NCBI GenBank assembly: GCA_038326775.1
Contig: JBBQKJ010000032.1
Coordinates: 1 to 33,263 of the forward strand
Source of the DNA: DYIU01 sp038326775
GTDB taxonomy: Bacteria; Actinomycetota; Geothermincolia; Fen-727; Anoxymicrobiaceae
Length of the DNA: 33,263 nucleotides
Direction: 5' to 3'
Shown: in pieces, positions 29,961 to 33,263 of the stretch
Position numbering within the stretch: the first letter of the stretch is position 1
Layout: every line of letters starts with the position of its first letter
Position numbers and translations under genes: made by a program
Notes under the pieces: model-generated
What the model was told of the DNA's origin: nothing
Databases searched by the model: none
The model's input: the letters and a program-made list of their open reading frames with translations, nothing else

Positions 29961-31283
29961 ATGTGGGAGTTGAGAGACGAGCTTTTTGGACCGGCGGTGG
30001 TGGGGGTTGTGGAAACTGGTTCGCCCGCTGAAGTGGCCGGAATACGCTCGGGCGACAGCATCCTGGATATTGACGGAGAACCCATGAGGGACCTCGTCGA
30101 TTACTATCTTCTGATGGCAGATGACACTCCGCACCGGTTCAGGCTCGTCAGGGACGGGAAAAACGTCGAAACGACAGTCGATTCCAGGGCTTCTGGCCCG
30201 GGCATAGAGATGGAGGAACCCGTATTCGGCCGGCTTCTCCTGTGCGACAACGATTGCATGTTCTGCTTCGTGGACCAGCTTCCACCGGGGCTGAAAAGCT
30301 CGGTCTACATAAAGGACGACGATTACCGGTTGAGCTTCCTGCAGGGAAACTTCATAACGCTCACCAACCTGGACGAGGAGGGCTTGCGGCGCATTCTGGA
30401 TGAGAGGCTCTCACCGTTGTACGTAAGCCTCCATGCCACTGACCCCGGGGTGCGCGCCCGGATTTTCGGCTCTCGGGGCGCGGGCCGCGCGCTGGACAAC
30501 CTCGAGGCGCTGCTTGACGGCGGGATAGAGGTCCACGCGCAGTTGGTCCTGGTCAGGGGCGTCAATGACTCCGGGCAGTTGGACCGCACCCTGGAGGATC
30601 TCTCATCGGCGTACGAGGGCCTGGCCTCGATAGGGGTGGTGCCGGTCGGCCTGAGCAGGGGCGGGCGCCTCGAACTGCCCGAAAGCTGTGGTTTTGACCG
30701 GGAATCGGCTCTCCGTGTGCTGGACCAGCTGGAGCGCTGGCGCTCCGCTTTCGGGGATGCCGGGCCCTTCGCAGCAGATGAATTCTTCTTTCTCGCGGGG
30801 CAACAGGCACCCGCGGCGGAATACTACCGCGGATTTTCACAAACAGAGAACGGGATCGGACTCGCCCGTATCTTCCGCGACTGGTTCACCGAAAGCGCCT
30901 GGAGGCGCTATCTCCCGCGGGGCGACCTCGGCCGTGTTGCTGTCGTCACCACGCCCATGGGCAATTGGGCGCTCGAAGGGCTGGGGCTCGACGAGACCGG
31001 GGTGCGGCTGTTAGTCTGCGATAACAGCCTGTTCGGGCCCCACGTGAGCGTATGCGGGCTTCTCCCGGGTGAGGACGTCATAAGCGCTCTTTCGAGCGTC
31101 GATGGCATCGAACGTGCTCTTGTGCCCGGGGTCGCACTGGACGATGACGGGCTGTTCATAGACGGGGTAGGGCTCGAGGGAGTTTGCGAAAGGAGCGGTG
31201 TGATGGTTGAAGCTGTCCCGGTAAGGGGGGACGCGATCCTTTCCGCGTTATGGCAAGCAGCGGAGGCGCCAGATGAGATCTAA
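29961..31283 (+). CDS. DUF512 protein with N-terminal PDZ domain and radical-SAM-like core
   Basis: A 440-residue protein. Residues 10-70 form a PDZ domain (VVGVVETGSPAEVAGIRSGD, SILDIDGEPM). A CDNDCMFCFVDQLP motif follows, a CxxxCxxC set as in radical SAM enzymes, then DDYRLSFLQGNFITLTNL, SPLYVSLHATDPGVRARIFG and VHAQLVLVRGVND, which read as barrel strands. The C-terminal DUF512 region contains FAADEFFFLAGQQAPAAEYY, TENGIGLARIFRDWF and VAVVTTPMGNWALEGLG. The family is widespread in Firmicutes and deep actinobacteria and usually adjoins der; its reaction is unknown. ATG 29961 has only a weak Shine-Dalgarno sequence (aagg). The 3' end overlaps der by 11 bases, so the two are coupled. Confidence 0.85.
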   Translation: MWELRDELFGPAVVGVVETGSPAEVAGIRSGDSILDIDGEPMRDLVDYYLLMADDTPHRFRLVRDGKNVETTVDSRASGPGIEMEEPVFGRLLLCDNDCMFCFVDQLPPGLKSSVYIKDDDYRLSFLQGNFITLTNLDEEGLRRILDERLSPLYVSLHATDPGVRARIFGSRGAGRALDNLEALLDGGIEVHAQLVLVRGVNDSGQLDRTLEDLSSAYEGLASIGVVPVGLSRGGRLELPESCGFDRESALRVLDQLERWRSAFGDAGPFAADEFFFLAGQQAPAAEYYRGFSQTENGIGLARIFRDWFTESAWRRYLPRGDLGRVAVVTTPMGNWALEGLGLDETGVRLLVCDNSLFGPHVSVCGLLPGEDVISALSSVDGIERALVPGVALDDDGLFIDGVGLEGVCERSGVMVEAVPVRGDAILSALWQAAEAPDEI

Positions 31284-32601
31284 CCTGCCGGTCGTTGCAA
31301 TACTCGGGCGGCCCAACGTCGGCAAGTCAACCCTGATGAACCGGCTCTCGGCGCAGATGAGCGCGATAGTTGACGCCATGCCTGGCGTGACCCGGGACCG
31401 GAAGTACGTCGCGGCGGGATGGAGCGGCCGCGAATTCGTAGTGGCCGACACGGGCGGTGTGGCGATAGAGCAGGAGGGCTGGCTCGCCGGGGAGGTCGAG
31501 CGGCAGGCGTTCTTCGCGGCTGACGAGGCTGACGTGGTGATAATGCTGGTCGACGTGAAGACCGGGGTCACCGGCGACGACGAGTGGCTTGCGCGCAAGC
31601 TCAAGCGGATGGGCCGAGACGTGCTCCTCGTGGTGAACAAAGTCGACAGCCCCGCTCTTGAAAATGATGCGAGCGTATTCTACGAGCTGGGCCTGGGCGA
31701 CCCCGTTACGATATCCGCCCAGCACGGTCTCGGGACCGGCGACCTGCTTGACCGTGTGGTGGAGCTGCTTCCGCCGGCCATGCCGGCGCTCCCCGAGCCT
31801 GAGACCGCGATTGCCATCGTCGGCCGCCCCAACGTCGGCAAGTCTTCGATACTGAACCAGCTTGCCCGAGAGGAAAGGGCGGTGGTGCACGACGAGCCGC
31901 ACACCACGCGCGACACCATCGACACGGTTGTCGAGAGCGGGGGAAAGGAATACCGCATCCTGGACACCGCGGGCATACGGAAAAGACGCACCGAGATGTC
32001 CGACATCGAGTATTACAGCTCGATAAGGACGTTCAAGGCCATAGAGGCAGCCGACGTTGTCCTCCTGGTAATCGACGGCGAGGAGGGCCCCACGGAGCAC
32101 GACCAGAAGATCGCAAGCAAGATCGACTCCCGCGGCAGGGCGGCGGTAATACTGATAAACAAGTGGGATATCGTGGAGAAGCAGGACAACGCGCCGGACG
32201 TCCTGGAGGCGATTTCCCACAAGTTCAGGTTCGCCATGCACCTTCCGCTCCTTCGCGTATCCGCGCTCAGCGGCTGGGGCATTGACAGAATCCTCCCGCT
32301 GGTCGACAACATCAACGGTGAGTGGCACAGGCGGGTGCCGACCCCGGCGTTGAACGAGTTCCTTGCCCAGGTCAAGACCCGCGTCGCCGCGCCGCGGAAG
32401 GGTGGAAAACAGCTCAAGCTCTATTACGCGACACAGGCCGAGGTCGCTCCGCCGACCGTGGTGATTTTCGTTAACGACGCGGGTCTCGTGAAGCCAGACT
32501 ACAGGAAGTTTCTCATAAGGAGGCTGCGCGAGGAGTACGGTTTCTGGGGAAGCCCCCTGCGCGTCCACTTCCGAACCGCGGCGGGTTCCCACGCCAGGTA
32601 G
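31273..32601 (+). CDS. der: Ribosome-assembly GTPase Der (EngA)
   Basis: A 442-residue tandem-GTPase protein needed for late 50S subunit maturation. The first G domain has GRPNVGKSTLMNRL, PGVTRDRKY, VADTGGV and NKVDS. The second has GRPNVGKSSILNQL, HTTRDTIDT, ILDTAGIRKR and NKWDI. A C-terminal KH-like domain follows (TPALNEFLAQVKTRVAAPRK, KLYYATQAEVAPPTVVIFVN). All nucleotide motifs are intact and the length is normal. The start at 31273 lies inside the DUF512 gene. The usual downstream partners seen in Firmicutes (plsY, gpsA) are absent; HU follows instead after 137-146 bp. Confidence 0.97.
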   Translation: MRSNLPVVAILGRPNVGKSTLMNRLSAQMSAIVDAMPGVTRDRKYVAAGWSGREFVVADTGGVAIEQEGWLAGEVERQAFFAADEADVVIMLVDVKTGVTGDDEWLARKLKRMGRDVLLVVNKVDSPALENDASVFYELGLGDPVTISAQHGLGTGDLLDRVVELLPPAMPALPEPETAIAIVGRPNVGKSSILNQLAREERAVVHDEPHTTRDTIDTVVESGGKEYRILDTAGIRKRRTEMSDIEYYSSIRTFKAIEAADVVLLVIDGEEGPTEHDQKIASKIDSRGRAAVILINKWDIVEKQDNAPDVLEAISHKFRFAMHLPLLRVSALSGWGIDRILPLVDNINGEWHRRVPTPALNEFLAQVKTRVAAPRKGGKQLKLYYATQAEVAPPTVVIFVNDAGLVKPDYRKFLIRRLREEYGFWGSPLRVHFRTAAGSHAR

Positions 32602-32747
32602 CCGAATATCCCACGCATAGAGCCATATTCCGCGCCCCGTCTCCGGATAATCGCTTCATCACGGCATTATTCGCATAATCTTGAAGGAGGAATTGCGATT
32701 TCGTTGAAAACATTACTAAAGGTTACTCTTGGAAGGGGGTGAAGTTC

Positions 32748-33026
32748 TTGACCAAGAAAGAGCTTGCGGATGAGGTAGCGAAGAAGGCTAGCCTTACGAA
32801 GAAGGATGCCGAAGCGGCTGTGGAGGCTGTGCTCGAAAGTATCACCAAGACTTTGAAGAAGGGCCAGAAGGTACAACTGGTCGGCTTTGGCACCTTCGAA
32901 GTGCGGAAGAGGAAGGCGCGCACAGGGATCAACCCCCAGACCAAGGCCAAGATTAAGATCGCGGCCAGCAAGGCGCCCGCGTTCCGTCCGGGAAAATCGC
33001 TGAAAGACGCAATCGCGAAGAAATAG
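32748..33026 (+). CDS. HU-family DNA-binding protein
   Basis: A 92-residue histone-like protein that bends DNA as a dimer. LTKKELADEVAKKASLTKKD forms the first helices. VQLVGFGTFEVRKRKARTGI is the family signature leading into the DNA-binding beta arm, with the Pro of INPQTKAKI at its tip. APAFRPGKSLKDAIAKK ends the body. It lacks the long Lys/Ala-rich tail of mycobacterial HupB. TTG 32748 is chosen because a ggggg run lies eight bases upstream and the product then starts like HU (MTKKELADEV). GTG 32739 would leave no room for the ribosome. Its codon use is Lys-rich and less GC-biased than its neighbours, as expected of a highly expressed gene. A hairpin terminator follows. Confidence 0.95.
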   Translation: MTKKELADEVAKKASLTKKDAEAAVEAVLESITKTLKKGQKVQLVGFGTFEVRKRKARTGINPQTKAKIKIAASKAPAFRPGKSLKDAIAKK

Positions 33027-33050
33027 CGGCCGTCGAAAGTACGCGTTTGT

Positions 33051-33076
33051 GAAAGGCCCTCGATGGAGGGCCTTTC
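33051..33076 (+). terminator. Hairpin terminator after the HU gene
   Basis: A perfect 11-bp stem (gaaaggccctc, 33051-33061; gagggcctttc, 33066-33076) with a GATG loop, 25 bases after the HU stop. The U-tract is replaced by atgttgg, but the A/T-rich stem ends make a terminator likely. Confidence 0.8.
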
Positions 33077-33084
33077 ATGTTGGG

Positions 33085-33124
33085 GTCAGGCACCCAGACA
33101 TGAATTAATTTCAGGGTGCCAGAC
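33085..33124. repeat. REP-like palindrome downstream of the HU gene
   Basis: gtcaggcaccc (33085-33095) pairs with gggtgccagac (33114-33124) with one mismatch and an 18-base A/T-rich loop. It extends leftward as ttggggtcagg, sharing the GGGGTCAGG word (complement CCTGACCCC) with two other intergenic sites in the window. Confidence 0.45.
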
Positions 33125-33180
33125 AGGAGTTTAAGAGTTAACCCCAGGCGATTGTAGGTTTTGCCGATCAGGACGCGGAT

Positions 33181-33263
33181 TCATCGAGGTAGAGGCTGTA
33201 AGACCCCACCCTTGTCCACGTAGTGTCCGAAGGCCTTTAGGACTTCGGACTGGGTCTTAGTGG
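33181..33263 (-). other. Partial minus-strand reading frame and nested inverted repeats at the right edge
   Basis: The last 83 bases hold an open minus-strand frame ending at TGA 33181 and reading KTQSEVLKAFGHYVDKGGVL, which could be the C-terminus of a gene beyond the window. No family is recognised. The same bases contain nested inverted repeats: taagaccc (33199-33206) / gggtctta (33252-33259) outside gtccgaag (33225-33232) / cttcggac (33243-33250). Either a coding or a structural reading is possible; 33125-33180 shows nothing. Confidence 0.25.

Noticed and set aside
31327..32592. A 421-codon minus-strand frame
   Set aside because: Antisense shadow of der, whose two GTPase domains are unmistakable.

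Overview
This 33 kb, GC-rich, gene-dense window looks like chromosomal DNA from a deep-branching member of the Actinomycetota. Supporting signs are the hisD-B-H-A-F order with a separate hisI, a thrS-HIT gene pair also found in mycobacteria, an EF-G2-type paralogue, frequent GTG/TTG starts, and tRNAs with encoded CCA. A broken surface-repeat fragment at the left edge recalls proteins of uncultivated Geothermincolia/Aquicultor-like lineages. That placement rests on pattern recall, not on a search.

Layout. (1) 1-1158: gene debris on both strands: a surface-repeat fragment, an unidentified fragment and a 3'-truncated FAD oxidoreductase of the geranylgeranyl reductase type. (2) 1177-4061, minus strand: SCP2-like protein, sphingosine-phosphate-lyase-like PLP decarboxylase and a DUF819 membrane protein, divergent from a TauE/SafE permease at 4132-4869. 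(3) 5289-8747: dnaE. (4) 8763-8984: a tiny zinc-finger protein, divergent from the histidine genes. (5) 9024-19625: hisD-hisB-hisH-hisA-hisF, then a complete branched-chain-type ABC transporter (two tandem binding proteins, two permeases, two ATPases), then hisI, all on one strand with mostly overlapping or closely spaced genes. (6) 19702-22821: a small winged-helix-like ORF running into tRNA-Gly, then a minus-strand three-gene operon in which the outer genes (ferredoxin, alpha/beta hydrolase) are broken and the middle CrtC-like gene is intact, then tRNA-Cys. (7) 22983-24181: a REC-histidine kinase with most of its ATPase domain missing, overlapping a single-domain response regulator. (8) 24194-25016, minus strand: a membrane-anchored small protein and a zinc-ribbon/TM/pseudopilin-like protein. 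(9) 25101-27654: tRNA-Val, thrS and a HIT hydrolase, converging on an EF-G2-like GTPase (27682-29763). (10) 29961-33026: a DUF512 PDZ/radical-SAM-like protein overlapping der, then an HU-family protein with a strong hairpin terminator. REP-like palindromes lie near 29.9 kb and 33.1 kb.

Most genes are housekeeping. The parts worth a second look are the transporter embedded in the his cluster, the zinc-ribbon pseudopilin, the gutted kinase with its intact partner, two UGA codons that replace expected cysteines in neighbouring broken genes, and the tRNA-Gly promoter buried inside an ORF. No CRISPR array, prophage, complete insertion sequence or obvious defence system was seen.
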